Source: Gemmatimonadaceae bacterium (GTDB lineage: Bacteria; Gemmatimonadota; Gemmatimonadetes; Gemmatimonadales; Gemmatimonadaceae). From it: a stretch of DNA of 64,000 nucleotides. Positions within the stretch are counted from its first letter, which is position 1, and each line of letters starts with the position of its first letter. Both the position numbers and the translations under genes were made by a program. The stretch is taken from positions 1 through 64,000 of the forward strand of contig JAICOJ010000010.1 in NCBI GenBank assembly GCA_025930755.1, read 5' to 3'. Below, piece by piece: positions 56,001-64,000 of the stretch. A model generated the notes under the pieces. It ran no database searches. It saw only the letters and a program-made list of their open reading frames with translations, and had not been told where the DNA came from.

Positions 56001-56260
56001 AGCGCTTCGAGACGGCGGGTGACCAGGCCGCCGAAGTGCACATCGATCTGTTCAACGTGTTGAATGGGCTGAACAGCGACTGGGGCCGGAACGTCTCGGT
56101 CACCGCGGCGCGCCGCAACCTGCTGCTCGCCCAGGACTACGATGCCGCGAACGGCCAGGTGCGCTACACGGTCCCCGCGCGCTTCGCCGACCGCACGCAG
56201 GTCGGATCGAACCTGCTGCTACAGTTCTCGGCGCAGATCGGGGTGCGGTACTACTTCTAG
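53012..56260 (+). CDS. TonB-dependent receptor with N-terminal carboxypeptidase-regulatory domain
   Basis: A 1082-residue outer-membrane transporter of the Oar/CirA-like type, not SusC. Signal peptide ending SLAAAQ; CarboxypepD_reg domain about residues 30-115 (GRVIDEAGNPLPAATVVA); plug with SQTSIQIDGVDANNAFFGE and GFDVEFGNYSGGVINIVTQG; large barrel ending in the aromatic RYYF. Start is GTG 53012 (GGAGG four bases upstream) or GTG 53018, which overlaps the previous stop. Lying directly after two OB-fold lipoproteins, it may import what they bind. Confidence 0.92.
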   Translation: MSVIRHARIATLACALLAGSVSLAAAQASTTTGNIRGRVIDEAGNPLPAATVVATNEETGFQRGTQTDDDGVYVVRFLPPGSYRVAARRIGQQQAELPGIRVTVGSTAPANFTLRTAAVQLTGVEVTANAREIDVADAGVKQTVSQEEIAELPSLGRDFTDFIALSGLVSPAPEVTTGGQFAIAGQRPSQTSIQIDGVDANNAFFGENRGGSRIPFAFSLESIREFQIITNGFDVEFGNYSGGVINIVTQGGTNDFRASLYGNYRDKSLTREDFDGNPPNNFSVQQYAGKLSGPIVRDQLHYLVSVDGQRRREPFRSITPAFLRASGDAADAASADSLERFFDVLESEYGVAGAASQYGEWEISNDVLTIFGRVDWTLNDRHRLSVRNNFSDHKNLDEAGSFAFPAGRSQAESFKDRANSLVGELTSVITPSIFNVLRVQYATEERPRIGNNLKPELRVRLDANETVEYGGAFISFRNFLDETKFQVVDNVTLALGNHSIKLGTNNTFTSIENIFWLNGSGGFEFNSLADFEAFRPSRFNRNVRADSVTPNATFDVQEYSLYAQDEWRITPKLLGVFGVRYDVQRYGDRPGRVVDAERAFGLETGIAPIDDNNISPRVSFTYDLKGDATQLIRLGAGLFYGRVPFVMGSNVASTDTPLLVVECRGSLAEVPTPPDVPPDVSSYPDWAASGEDNPFGCGGAGGVGGVPEYAFWNSGFEIPETLKANIGYERQLRPGTLASIDLLFSESSKLYTVRNINLRDPQFQLAGEGGRRVFVPAGRFSPSSAAGTDRFRNADFASVYVNYNDGIARSFAASLNIDHRLGDSAAVRASYTYTRAYDNSTYSCCTANEGFTGQRYGALGPNVIGGIGDESTGWGPSNFNREHTIVLSGTFRLPYGIRVSPKWSIRSGTPWGPEVSGDINADGVNFNDRPYIFRPEELPVFVPPSASNRDSVVAAARARYSDFLGKHDCVGDYVGQIIPRNTCRQPWFNQLDMTIRKRFETAGDQAAEVHIDLFNVLNGLNSDWGRNVSVTAARRNLLLAQDYDAANGQVRYTVPARFADRTQVGSNLLLQFSAQIGVRYYF

Positions 56261-56369
56261 GGTCCTCTGGGTCCTCGGGGTCCTCAGGGTTCTCAGGGTG
56301 CGAGGTGCTCAGGGTTTCGCACCCCGAGGACCCCGAGGACCCTGAGGACCCTGAGGACCCCGAGGACCC
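56261..56369. repeat. GAGGACCCT tandem-repeat palindrome filling a convergent gap
   Basis: Bases 56261-56304 carry GGGTCCTCN units and 56319-56369 the reverse-complement units (C/T)GAGGACCC about six times. The element starts on the base after the receptor's TAG and ends on the base before the endonuclease stop codon, leaving no other intergenic sequence. Confidence 0.92.
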
Positions 56370-57494
56370 TCAGTTATTCGGCCAATCCCCAACCGCTGCC
56401 ACGAACTCCGGCCGGTCCACGAACGGATTTCGGTTCCCCTGCGCTCGGAACGCCAGTGAGTTTCGCTGCCGCTCGAAGGCATCCGGCGGATCGGCGTTGT
56501 GCCACTCGATGAGAGTCGCCTCCTCATCGTTGAAGTTGGTGAGCGAGAAGTTGTCGGTGGGACGCAGGTTGTAGCGCGTGTAGAAGTAGAAGATGGCGCG
56601 CGCGATGTCGCCCTTCTTCGCGTTGCGCGGCTCGAACACCGGGTCGCCGGCCGCGTTGAGACCCTGCTTGCTCACATCCCCATCGTTGTCGGGGTCGGGG
56701 CTGGTCCACGTCGGCGTGCCGACCACGACGCCAAACGGAAGGTTCGAGCGACGCGAGTTCGCCGTCTCGTCCGACGGGAAGAGGTGGTGGATGTCGCTCA
56801 TCGCCGGATCGTCTTCCGCGCCGCGGCTCTGCGGCCACGAGTGCTCGGTGTTGAAGTTCGCCGTCACCGCCGTCGCGCGAGAATTCACGGTCGCGACACG
56901 GCCGACGTAGATGTCGGCGAGCAGGTCGTCGTCGTCTGGATCCTCGACGAACGAGTACATCGAGTCGCGCGCATTGTCGTAGCCGAGCACCCGCGCCCGA
57001 CAGACGATGCGGTCGAGGGCGGCGAGGAGCGCCGCTCCGGTCTTCCCCTCGGCGGCGCTGTAATAGCCCGCGGGCAGCGCGGTGTCGGCGCTGAAGGCGG
57101 GCGGTGCACATGCCACCGGTTCCACTGGGGTGCACTGCACCAGCGCGGTGCTCCAGCATCCGCCATACGGACCAGCTCCGCTCACGGCGCGAATCTCGGC
57201 GCGATAGGTCTGGCCCGCGATCGCATCGAAGGTGACGCGCTCGCAATGGTCCGGGGTCGCAGACGACTGCCCGGCCACCGTAAGGTCGAAGTTGAAGCCT
57301 TCCTCGGCGCAAATGGCCACCGTGGTCGGTCCTGAGCGCCCCGGAACGAAGCTCAGTGTGTCGACTTCATTGGCGACCAGCGTGTCGCTGAAGACACCGG
57401 TGAGTGGAAAGCGCGGGTCGACAGGGGAAGTGAAGTCGTCTTCGCAGGCGGCGACCGCGACGAGAATCAAGACAAGTGAAAGCGCACGACGCAT
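56370..57494 (-). CDS. Secreted endonuclease I-family lipoprotein
   Basis: A 374-residue exported nuclease. The signal ends in a lipobox (LVAVAAC). A beta-rich region (about 20-110) precedes the EndA/NucM catalytic domain with FNTEHSWPQSRG, DIHHLFPSDETANSRRSNLP, FEPRNAKKGDIARAIFYFY and NPFVDRPEFV. It would degrade DNA or RNA outside the cell. ATG 57494 is preferred to the upstream one because the lipoprotein signal begins there. It is convergent with the TonB receptor unit. Confidence 0.92.
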   Translation of the reverse strand: MRRALSLVLILVAVAACEDDFTSPVDPRFPLTGVFSDTLVANEVDTLSFVPGRSGPTTVAICAEEGFNFDLTVAGQSSATPDHCERVTFDAIAGQTYRAEIRAVSGAGPYGGCWSTALVQCTPVEPVACAPPAFSADTALPAGYYSAAEGKTGAALLAALDRIVCRARVLGYDNARDSMYSFVEDPDDDDLLADIYVGRVATVNSRATAVTANFNTEHSWPQSRGAEDDPAMSDIHHLFPSDETANSRRSNLPFGVVVGTPTWTSPDPDNDGDVSKQGLNAAGDPVFEPRNAKKGDIARAIFYFYTRYNLRPTDNFSLTNFNDEEATLIEWHNADPPDAFERQRNSLAFRAQGNRNPFVDRPEFVAAVGDWPNN

Positions 57495-57524
57495 GGGGAA
57501 ACTCGTGTTGATTAAAGGCGACAA

Positions 57525-57675
<151 letters not shown>

Positions 57676-57679
<4 letters not shown>

Positions 57680-58560
57680 AAGATCTCGAGGTTTATATAC
57701 TTCCGCGGGTTCTTCTTGAAATCGGCCGTCAACGAATCTACTCGCTGCACCAGCGCGCGCACGTCGTTGTAGAGACCTGGGTCGTTCAGCAGCTTTCCGG
57801 CGCTGCCCTCGCCGCTCTCGAGCTTCGTGAGCAGCGCGCTCATGCGCTCACGCGTGTCCTGAAAGTCGGCCGACAGCTGCGCAAGGTTGGCCGTGGTCGC
57901 CCTGATGTTGCGCATGGTCGAGTCCACCACCGAGGAGTCGATCGCGGTGACGGTGCGGTTGAGGTTTCGCGTGAGGCGGGACAGCTCGCGGGACTGCTCG
58001 TCGGCGATCTGGCTGATCTGCCTCACGAGACGGTTCGTCGATGAGATCGTTCCCTTGAGGTCCTCGATCCCGCCTTCGCGCACCATCTGGATCTCGAAGG
58101 CCTGCGCGACGTCGGAGACGCCGCGGCTCACCGAGTCGAGCCGCGAGAGCAGCGCATCCATCGTCGGTGGGGGCGGCGCGGCGGGAATCGTGTCGCCGGG
58201 TCGCACGCTCGACCGGAAGTTGAGCGGCGGCTCGAGATTGATCGCCATGTCGCCGAAGAACGAGGCGGTCTTCAGCTGCGCGATCACCCCCTCCGGGACC
58301 GGATACTTCTCTTCGACCGCCATCCACACATCGAGCCATCCGTCAGGGCGCAGCTCGACCCGGTCCACCGTACCGACCGCGAATCCCGCCAGCCAGACCT
58401 CCTGCCCCTGCTTGAGGTTCGCGCCCCACCGGAACCGCGTATACAGCGGGTACGTGTCGGAAAGCAGGCCGCTCCGTGACAGCCAGAGCGTTCCGAGAAT
58501 CCCGACGATCAGCGCAACGGTCACGAACACACCAACCAACACTTCGTTGCGTCGCTTCAT
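57676..58560 (-). CDS. mlaD: MlaD-like MCE-domain lipid transport protein
   Basis: A 294-residue protein with one N-terminal membrane helix (VLVGVFVTVALIVGILGTLWL) and an MCE domain (about residues 40-120; LKQGQEVWLAGFAVGTVDRV). A long helical/coiled-coil tail follows (SRELSRLTRNLNRTVTAI). It would carry phospholipid across the periplasm with the MlaE permease, whose gene overlaps it upstream. No MlaF ATPase gene is adjacent. Confidence 0.92.
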
Positions 58561-59423
58561 GACTGGAGGTATTGAGCGAGATACACGGCGGTGAGCGCGT
58601 CCAGCAGGAGAATCATCACCGAGGAGATGACGACGGTGCGGGCCGTCGAGCGGCCCACCCCCTCCGCGCCGGCCTCGGTAATGTAGCCCTCGTACGTGCC
58701 GATCAGCGAGATCGCCGCGCCGAACAAGGTCGCCTTGATGAGGCCGTAGACCACCTGAAACCGGTCGAACGTGAGGCGGAGGCCGCTCACGAAGTCGTTG
58801 TGGGTGACGTCAGTCGCCGCGATCGAGATCAGGTATCCGGCCGCGATCCCGGTGGCGTTGGCGATGATCGTCAGCAACGGCAGCATCAGCATCGCCGCCA
58901 CGAACCGCGGCACGACCAGGTAGGCCACCGGATCGTACGCGAGCGTCTCCAGCGCATCGATCTGCTCCGTCACGCGCATCGTACCGATCTCGGCGGTCAT
59001 CCGCGCGCCCACGCGACCGGCCAGCACGAGCGCGGTCAGCAACGGGCCGAGCTCCAGCACGATGCTCTGACGGGTGATCCACGCGACCGCCGAGAGCTGC
59101 GCACCGGGGAAGAGCTGATAGAAGGTCTGGAATGCGGTCACCGCACCGATGAACGCCGAGACCGTGAACACCAGCGGCAGCGAATCGACGCCAATGTTCC
59201 GGGCCTGGTGCAGCGTGAGCGGGAGCCAGGTCTGCCACTCGCGAAAGGCCCGGATCATGTCGCGCGTGAAGAAGGTGCGCGACCCGATGCTGCGAAAGAA
59301 TCCGCGAGTCGATCGGGAGACCTGCCGGAAGACGATGATCCCCGCCCGTTGCGGGATGGGAAACGTCGCCGTGCGCCGTACGCCCGGGCCGGTGTCGGCG
59401 TCCGTTCCCTGCGGGAACGTCAC
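58557..59423 (-). CDS. mlaE: MlaE-like ABC permease
   Basis: A 288-residue inner-membrane permease of a lipid-transport ABC system. Family motifs are ELGPLLTALVLAGRVGARM and AEIGTMRVTEQIDALETL, with five or so membrane helices. The N-terminal about 50 residues are a hydrophilic extension. GTG 59423 overlaps the lptG stop, putting lipid and LPS transport genes in one transcript. Confidence 0.94.
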   Translation of the reverse strand: MTFPQGTDADTGPGVRRTATFPIPQRAGIIVFRQVSRSTRGFFRSIGSRTFFTRDMIRAFREWQTWLPLTLHQARNIGVDSLPLVFTVSAFIGAVTAFQTFYQLFPGAQLSAVAWITRQSIVLELGPLLTALVLAGRVGARMTAEIGTMRVTEQIDALETLAYDPVAYLVVPRFVAAMLMLPLLTIIANATGIAAGYLISIAATDVTHNDFVSGLRLTFDRFQVVYGLIKATLFGAAISLIGTYEGYITEAGAEGVGRSTARTVVISSVMILLLDALTAVYLAQYLQS

Positions 59424-60508
59424 GTGCGCGTACGTGCGAGCAGAAAGGCCCCGGTGAGGCCGAAGACGGTATTGGGCATCCATGCCGCCACGTTCGGGGG
59501 CAGGAGGCCGCCACCGCCGATCGCTTTCGTCAGCTGAATCAGCATGAGGAAGATGACCGTCACTCCGAGCGACACGCCGATACCGTACGCGGCGCCGCCG
59601 CGCTGCGTCGTCGTCGCCAGCGGAGCACCAAAGATCGCAATGATCAAACAGGTCACGGGAATCGCGATGCGCAACGCCTTCTCCACCTTGAAGCGATTCA
59701 CTTCACTCGACCCGGACCGCTCGAGCGCCGTGATGAAGCGGCTCAGCTCCTGGTACCGCATCTCCTGCGACGTTTTGGGAGCGGCCATGAGCTCGCGTGG
59801 TGCTTCGACGAAGTGATGGTCGGCGAGGCTGTCGAACTGGATCGCCATGCTCGTGCTGTCGGTCGGCACAATATGCATCTGGCCGTCGCGAAGCAGCCAG
59901 TGGCGAGCGGTGTCGCTCCACCGCGCTCCGCGTGCGGTGACGATGGTCGTCGGATATGCCGGCCCGTTCCCCTTTCGCTCCATCTCGAGGAAGTCGATCG
60001 CGCCGTTTCCCACGTTGAGCGCCTGAATCTTGTAGACGCGACCCTCCTCGCCCGCGTAGGTGAAGTTGAAGCGATCGTTGCTGCCGCTGAACTTCTTCTC
60101 CTCGAGAATCGTGTTGCGCTTCTCGTTCGCCACCGGCACGATCTCGCCGAGCACGCCGGCGAGGACCGCGACGGTGGCGGCCCCGAGAAAAATGGGCAGC
60201 GTCAGGCGGTGGAAGCTGATGCCGGAGGCCTTGGCCGCGGTGATCTCGGAATGGCGCGTCAGCGCGCCGATGGAGAACACGGTGGCGAACAGCACCGCCG
60301 CCGGAAGCGCCAGGAACATCGACTCGGGAATCCAGTACAGGTAGCTCAACAGGATCTGTCCGCGCGCCAGGTTGCGGTTGAGGTACGTGTCGAGCTTCTC
60401 GGTGAGGTCGATGATGATGACCAGCAGCGGGAACCCCACCGCGGTGGCGGCGAAGATCTTCCAGAACTCCCTGAGCACGTAGCGGTCGAGCGGGACGAAG
60501 AGTCTCAC
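59420..60508 (-). CDS. lptG: LPS export permease LptG (YjgQ)
   Basis: A 362-residue YjgP/YjgQ-family protein: six membrane helices, three at each end, around a periplasmic beta-jellyroll (about residues 115-255). It begins LDRYVLREFWKIFAAT and has the coupling-helix region LTRHSEITAAKASGIS. With LptF and LptB it extracts LPS from the inner membrane. It supports a diderm, LPS-making cell. GTG 60508 overlaps the lptF stop. Confidence 0.93.
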   Translation of the reverse strand: MRLFVPLDRYVLREFWKIFAATAVGFPLLVIIIDLTEKLDTYLNRNLARGQILLSYLYWIPESMFLALPAAVLFATVFSIGALTRHSEITAAKASGISFHRLTLPIFLGAATVAVLAGVLGEIVPVANEKRNTILEEKKFSGSNDRFNFTYAGEEGRVYKIQALNVGNGAIDFLEMERKGNGPAYPTTIVTARGARWSDTARHWLLRDGQMHIVPTDSTSMAIQFDSLADHHFVEAPRELMAAPKTSQEMRYQELSRFITALERSGSSEVNRFKVEKALRIAIPVTCLIIAIFGAPLATTTQRGGAAYGIGVSLGVTVIFLMLIQLTKAIGGGGLLPPNVAAWMPNTVFGLTGAFLLARTRT

Positions 60509-62205
60509 TTCGTGCGTCTCCGCTCGAGCGGAATCCCCACGCGGCGCGCCTGCCGCGCGAACCAGGCGCGCAGCGCGTCCCACGCTTCGGACATGTCGCC
60601 CCCGCGAGCCGTCGCGCCTTCCTTCCCCATCCGCGACAGGAGCAGCGCCGCGATGCCGAGAAAGAGAATGTTGGTGAGCCACATGGCCAGGAACGGCTCC
60701 ATGATCAGCCGGTCGGCGAGCGCCTCGCCGCCCACGAGGCCAATGTAGTAGAGCGCAAAGATCCCGACGCTCGCGCCGATGACCAGCCCCACACCGCCGC
60801 GGGGGAATCGCAGCGCGATCGGCGCCCCGATCATCACGAACACGATGCACGCGAAGGCAAGCGCGAATTTCTTCTGAATCTCGACGTCGTACCGGTTCAT
60901 CACCTGCCGCGAATCCCGCATCCGGGCCGACATGAGCTCGAGCTGCCCGATGAAGGGATCGAGCGACTCGCCCGCACCGAGGTGCAGGGTCGATGCGCTG
61001 TAGGTGCCCGCCGACGGGGGATACCCGGCGGATGGCGCGATGCCTAACGACCGCTGGCGCGCGCGCCGGCGGTCCGTGACTCCCGCCGTCTCGACGACGA
61101 CCGAATCCGGTTGCCGGCGCGCCGTCTGCTGCGCCGGTCGTCGCGAGCCGGGCGTGCGGACCACGGAGTCGAGCTGCGGCATCTGCTGGGTCGCCGCCAG
61201 CGCGCTATCGGGCTGGATCAGCCGCGTGACCGCCGCGACCGCATCGCAGTAGAGCCGGCCGAGTCCGAACGGCTCGTGGGTTTCCAGCCCCTCCGGAACG
61301 GCCGTCGGACCGGGAGGCTCTCCCGTGGCCGCCCGCCGCGCCGAGGCGGCCAGCGCCTCCTCGAAATGAAAGCGCGCGTTCTCGAACTCATGGGCCGCCT
61401 GCGAGACCTGCTCCTGCATCTCGCACACGGACATCTCGCGGTCGCTCTTGTACGCATCCTCTTCCGTTCGCTGGAGCGTATCGGCGACGCCCCGCACGCG
61501 AATGAAATCCACGTTGAAGAACAGCCGCTGCAGCTTCCCGGGCTCCTCCTTGGGGATCTCCTGGGAGTATCCGTCGTAAAGCGTCAGCTCCAGGTCGCTC
61601 ATGTTCGTGCTCATTCCCATGCGCCCGCTGTCGGCGTGAATCGTGCGCCTGCGAAGCGGGTCGCTCAGGTCGATGATCATGACGTCGCGCATCAAGTCAT
61701 CCGATCCATCGATCTTCATCGTGCGCAGAAACAGCTTCCCCGGAGAGACTTCATTGATGACCTGCTCGCGCAGCGCGAACGTCGGCTTCTTGCGCGCGAT
61801 GTCCGTCTGCAGCTTGCGCAGCCGGTGATTCGTTCGCGGCAGCACCTGGTCGTTGAAGGCGACCATGAGCATGGCGAAGAAGGCGCCAGCGAAGATCACC
61901 GGCAGGAGGATGCGTGTCATCCCGACGCCGCTGGCGCGGAGCGCGGTGATCTCGTTTTCGGCGGCGAGGCGGCTGAAGGCGTAGAGCGTCGCGATGAGCA
62001 CCGCCATGGGCGTCGTCATCGCGATGATGAATGGGATGGAGAGCGCGAAGAACTCGCCGATGATGGCACCGCCCAGCCCCTTGCCCACGAGGTCGCCGAA
62101 GTGGCGCGCGACCTGGTTGAGGAGAAAGAGCGAAGTGAGCGTCGCGAGCGCGAAGAAGAAGGGGCCCGCGTGCTCCCGCAGTACGTAGTGACGGAGGATC
62201 TTCAC
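60505..62205 (-). CDS. lptF: LPS export permease LptF (YjgP) with large insertion
   Basis: A 566-residue YjgP/YjgQ protein, about 180 residues longer than usual. The N-terminal helices and coupling segment LAAENEITALRASGVGM, and the C-terminal helices (KKFALAFACIVFVMIGAPIAL), are normal. Between about residues 260 and 450 the periplasmic domain carries a helical, then Gln/Arg/Ser-rich low-complexity insertion. Divergent from the SprA-like gene. Confidence 0.92.
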   Translation of the reverse strand: MKILRHYVLREHAGPFFFALATLTSLFLLNQVARHFGDLVGKGLGGAIIGEFFALSIPFIIAMTTPMAVLIATLYAFSRLAAENEITALRASGVGMTRILLPVIFAGAFFAMLMVAFNDQVLPRTNHRLRKLQTDIARKKPTFALREQVINEVSPGKLFLRTMKIDGSDDLMRDVMIIDLSDPLRRRTIHADSGRMGMSTNMSDLELTLYDGYSQEIPKEEPGKLQRLFFNVDFIRVRGVADTLQRTEEDAYKSDREMSVCEMQEQVSQAAHEFENARFHFEEALAASARRAATGEPPGPTAVPEGLETHEPFGLGRLYCDAVAAVTRLIQPDSALAATQQMPQLDSVVRTPGSRRPAQQTARRQPDSVVVETAGVTDRRRARQRSLGIAPSAGYPPSAGTYSASTLHLGAGESLDPFIGQLELMSARMRDSRQVMNRYDVEIQKKFALAFACIVFVMIGAPIALRFPRGGVGLVIGASVGIFALYYIGLVGGEALADRLIMEPFLAMWLTNILFLGIAALLLSRMGKEGATARGGDMSEAWDALRAWFARQARRVGIPLERRRTK

Positions 62206-62268
62206 GCCGGGTATCTCAAGCGAGACCGTGTGTCACGCGTCAACAGCTCCTGCCAGCTCGCGGAGGAA

Positions 62269-62315
62269 CAAGGAATGAGGCGTGAGGAAGTCGATTTCCT
62301 CGCCGCTCATTCCTC
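62269..62315. repeat. Short GAGGAA-type palindrome in a divergent region
   Basis: CAAGGAATGAGGCGTGAGGAA (62269-62289, imperfect) pairs with TTCCTCGCCGCTCATTCCTC at 62296-62315. It lies between the divergent starts of lptF (62205) and the SprA-like gene (62423). Confidence 0.7.
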
Positions 62316-62422
62316 TTTTCTCATCCAGTTGGGATATTATCGTGGTGGGACACGTCAATTTACGTTCCCGGCGCCCCGCGGGCGAACGGGAGCGTGCATG
62401 GCTCCCCGCTGCCGGTGATCGG

Positions 62423-64000
62423 GTGCGCCTTCTCCGTCTCTTATTCCCCGCCGCCCTCTCGATCGTTCCCGCACTCGGCGCACAGGAGCCGGCCCGGCCT
62501 CCGGCCGCCGATTCCGCGGTACGTCCGGGCATCGGGGTCCGCCTGCGGTTTCCCAACGATTCGCTCGTGCTCGAGCGCCCACCGGCCCTGGGGCCGTTCG
62601 GGCGGCTCGCACCCGCGCGCGACAGCGGCACGACGATCGCCGATCGTCAGGTGGCGGCCCTGGTACAGATGACCGAGGTCGCCCGCGCCGCCCGGTGGGG
62701 CGAGGCGGTTGTGGCGCTATTCACCGATTCCGCTCGGGCACCCGCCGCAGACCTCGGGGATTCCCTCGCAGTTCGCCCTGCCCAAGGGGCGCAGTCCGCA
62801 GCCGACACAACGCGTCGCCAGGGGATCTTCGGCGAATATGCCGACCTCGGCCTCCATCTCACGTCGCGCATCGAAACCAAGATCGAGCGCGACCGCAACG
62901 AGCGATGCCGCTCGAGCGATCTGCTCACGCCGTTCGCCAACTGCGTGGGCACGCTGCAGCCGCAGATGGACTTTCAGTTCAACGTGCAGACGGGTGGGGT
63001 CGTCGCCGATCGGATCCATGTCAACGTCGACTACGACTCGGAGCGCGAGTTCGACGCCTCGAACAACATCTCGGTCTACTATCAAGGCAAGCCTGACGAG
63101 CTGCTGCACCGCCTCGAGGTCGGCAACGTCTCGTTCGCGGCGCCGCAGTCCCGCTTCATGACCGCCGGCATCCCCAGTGGCAACTACGGGCTTCAGGCGG
63201 TCGGCCAGATCGGGCCCATGCAGTTCCGCTCGATCATGGCGCAGCAGAAGGGAAACATGGTCCGCGACAAGGTCTTCACGATGGGCGATCGCTCGGTGCA
63301 GACGATCGAGCGCGACATCGAAGACTTCCTGGTCGAGCGCGGACGCTTCTTCTGGGTGATCGATCCGCGCCGCGCATTCGCCGGCCGCTTTCCCAACGTC
63401 GACATTCTCGGCCGCGACCTGGAGGCGCTCGCCGCCGCGATCCCGCTCGGGGAACGGCCCCGCCGCGTGCTGGTCTATCGCTACCGCCCGCCCACGCCCG
63501 GCGGCTCCGTCTCGCGCGACATCAACGGCCCCTACGCCGTCACTCGTTATGCCCGGAACACCAACGAGATCGGGCCGTTCGACGTGCTCCAGGAGGGCAT
63601 CGACTACTACATCGATCCGACGAATCTCTGGATCACGCTGGTGAATCCCGTGCAGCGCGGCGAGCGGCTCGCGGTCTCGTACACCGTGAGCAGCCCCACG
63701 GGCGATGAGATCGTTCTCGGGAGCGTGGGGGGCACCTTTCCGACGTCGCGCGGTCCCGCCGGGCGTGACACGATCAACCTCCTCTGGGATGCCGAGGTGC
63801 TGCCCGGCGACGTCGTCTTCGACCAGGAGATCCGCTCGGTGTATCGACTGGGCGGTGAGGATCTCCGGCGCGAGACGGTGCAGCTCAAGATCGTCGTCGG
63901 CGCCGGAGGCGATCAGGAGCGCCCCGTCGGCACCCCGTTCGAGACCTTCCTGCAGATGTTCGGCATGTCGCAGCCGGTGAACCCCTCGGCGTTCGACATC
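62423..64000 (+). CDS. SprA-like cell-surface/secretion protein (partial, 5' end)
   Basis: The first 526 residues of a large exported protein that runs off the window. GTG 62423 gives a clean signal peptide (MRLLRLLFPAALSIVPALGA). Beta-rich segments follow: TAGIPSGNYGLQAVGQIGP, DKVFTMGDRSVQTIERDIE and DINGPYAVTRYARNTNEIG. This pattern matches the N-terminal repeats of SprA, the very large outer-membrane translocon of the type IX secretion system. A related Gemmatimonadota surface protein is the alternative. The frame is open to position 64000. Confidence 0.72.
   Translation, partial: MRLLRLLFPAALSIVPALGAQEPARPPAADSAVRPGIGVRLRFPNDSLVLERPPALGPFGRLAPARDSGTTIADRQVAALVQMTEVARAARWGEAVVALFTDSARAPAADLGDSLAVRPAQGAQSAADTTRRQGIFGEYADLGLHLTSRIETKIERDRNERCRSSDLLTPFANCVGTLQPQMDFQFNVQTGGVVADRIHVNVDYDSEREFDASNNISVYYQGKPDELLHRLEVGNVSFAAPQSRFMTAGIPSGNYGLQAVGQIGPMQFRSIMAQQKGNMVRDKVFTMGDRSVQTIERDIEDFLVERGRFFWVIDPRRAFAGRFPNVDILGRDLEALAAAIPLGERPRRVLVYRYRPPTPGGSVSRDINGPYAVTRYARNTNEIGPFDVLQEGIDYYIDPTNLWITLVNPVQRGERLAVSYTVSSPTGDEIVLGSVGGTFPTSRGPAGRDTINLLWDAEVLPGDVVFDQEIRSVYRLGGEDLRRETVQLKIVVGAGGDQERPVGTPFETFLQMFGMSQPVNPSAFDI

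Overview
The window is a dense, high-GC bacterial chromosome segment with many GTG/TTG starts, many 4-base stop/start overlaps, a SusC/SusD pair, a large TonB-dependent receptor, LptF/LptG, MlaE/MlaD and a SprA-like surface protein at the right edge. A diderm outside Proteobacteria fits best. Gemmatimonadota is my best guess from this mix of SusCD, SprA-like and dynamin-like genes, but no rRNA or other phylogenetic marker is present to prove it. I saw no tRNA, rRNA, CRISPR array, IS element or prophage.

Layout. 1-2254: acetyl-CoA synthetase, with an inverted copy of its 3' end at the window edge. 2.5-11.7 kb: STAS protein, receiver protein, a degenerate tyrosine recombinase, then tetrapyrrole genes (cobA-hemD fusion, fused siroheme decarboxylase, hemC, hemB) followed by an aldo/keto reductase and pyrophosphatase; two minus-strand genes interrupt the series. 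12-18.8 kb: SusC/SusD facing an exported amidohydrolase and a lipoprotein. 18.9-25.7 kb: dynamin-like GTPase, covalent-FAD oxidase, aquaporin, DHH phosphoesterase and an HpcH-like aldolase. 25.7-33.1 kb: a purine-degradation operon (xanthine dehydrogenase, allantoinase, allantoicase, OHCU decarboxylase, HIU hydrolase, urate oxidase), reading leftward. 33.2-40.5 kb: a tightly coupled leftward cluster (zinc-finger anti-sigma factor, DUF92 membrane protein, B12-radical SAM, geranylgeranyl-reductase-like enzyme, flavin reductase, methyltransferase, SRPBCC protein, ketosynthase) that looks like an uncharacterised lipid or isoprenoid/polyketide pathway. 40.6-50 kb: V4R-like protein, TauE permease, M24 peptidase, copper-type beta-sandwich lipoprotein, ABC exporter, heme O/A synthesis (ctaB, ctaA), APC permease. 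50-57.5 kb: two OB-fold/lamin-tail lipoproteins, a TonB receptor and a secreted endonuclease I. 57.7-64 kb: mlaD, mlaE, lptG, lptF and the divergent SprA-like gene.

The most unusual feature is not a gene. At about ten intergenic places there are long imperfect palindromes built from short tandem units (GGAGTCA/GGGGTCA; an AATTCAG-rich family; GAGGACCCT; a 20-bp unit). Several begin directly at a stop codon and fill the whole gap between two convergent genes. In one case the unit is plainly a copy of the upstream gene's own last codons plus stop, and in another the palindrome has become the coding tail of ctaA. They may act as terminators, but two lie between divergent genes, so termination cannot be the whole story.

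Working together: the tetrapyrrole genes supply uroporphyrinogen III, and the siroheme decarboxylase suggests either the Ahb heme route or heme d1; ctaA/ctaB show that heme A is made for an aerobic oxidase. The purine operon would turn xanthine into ureidoglycolate and urea. The secreted nuclease/TonB set could plausibly supply nucleic-acid breakdown products, but that link is inference.
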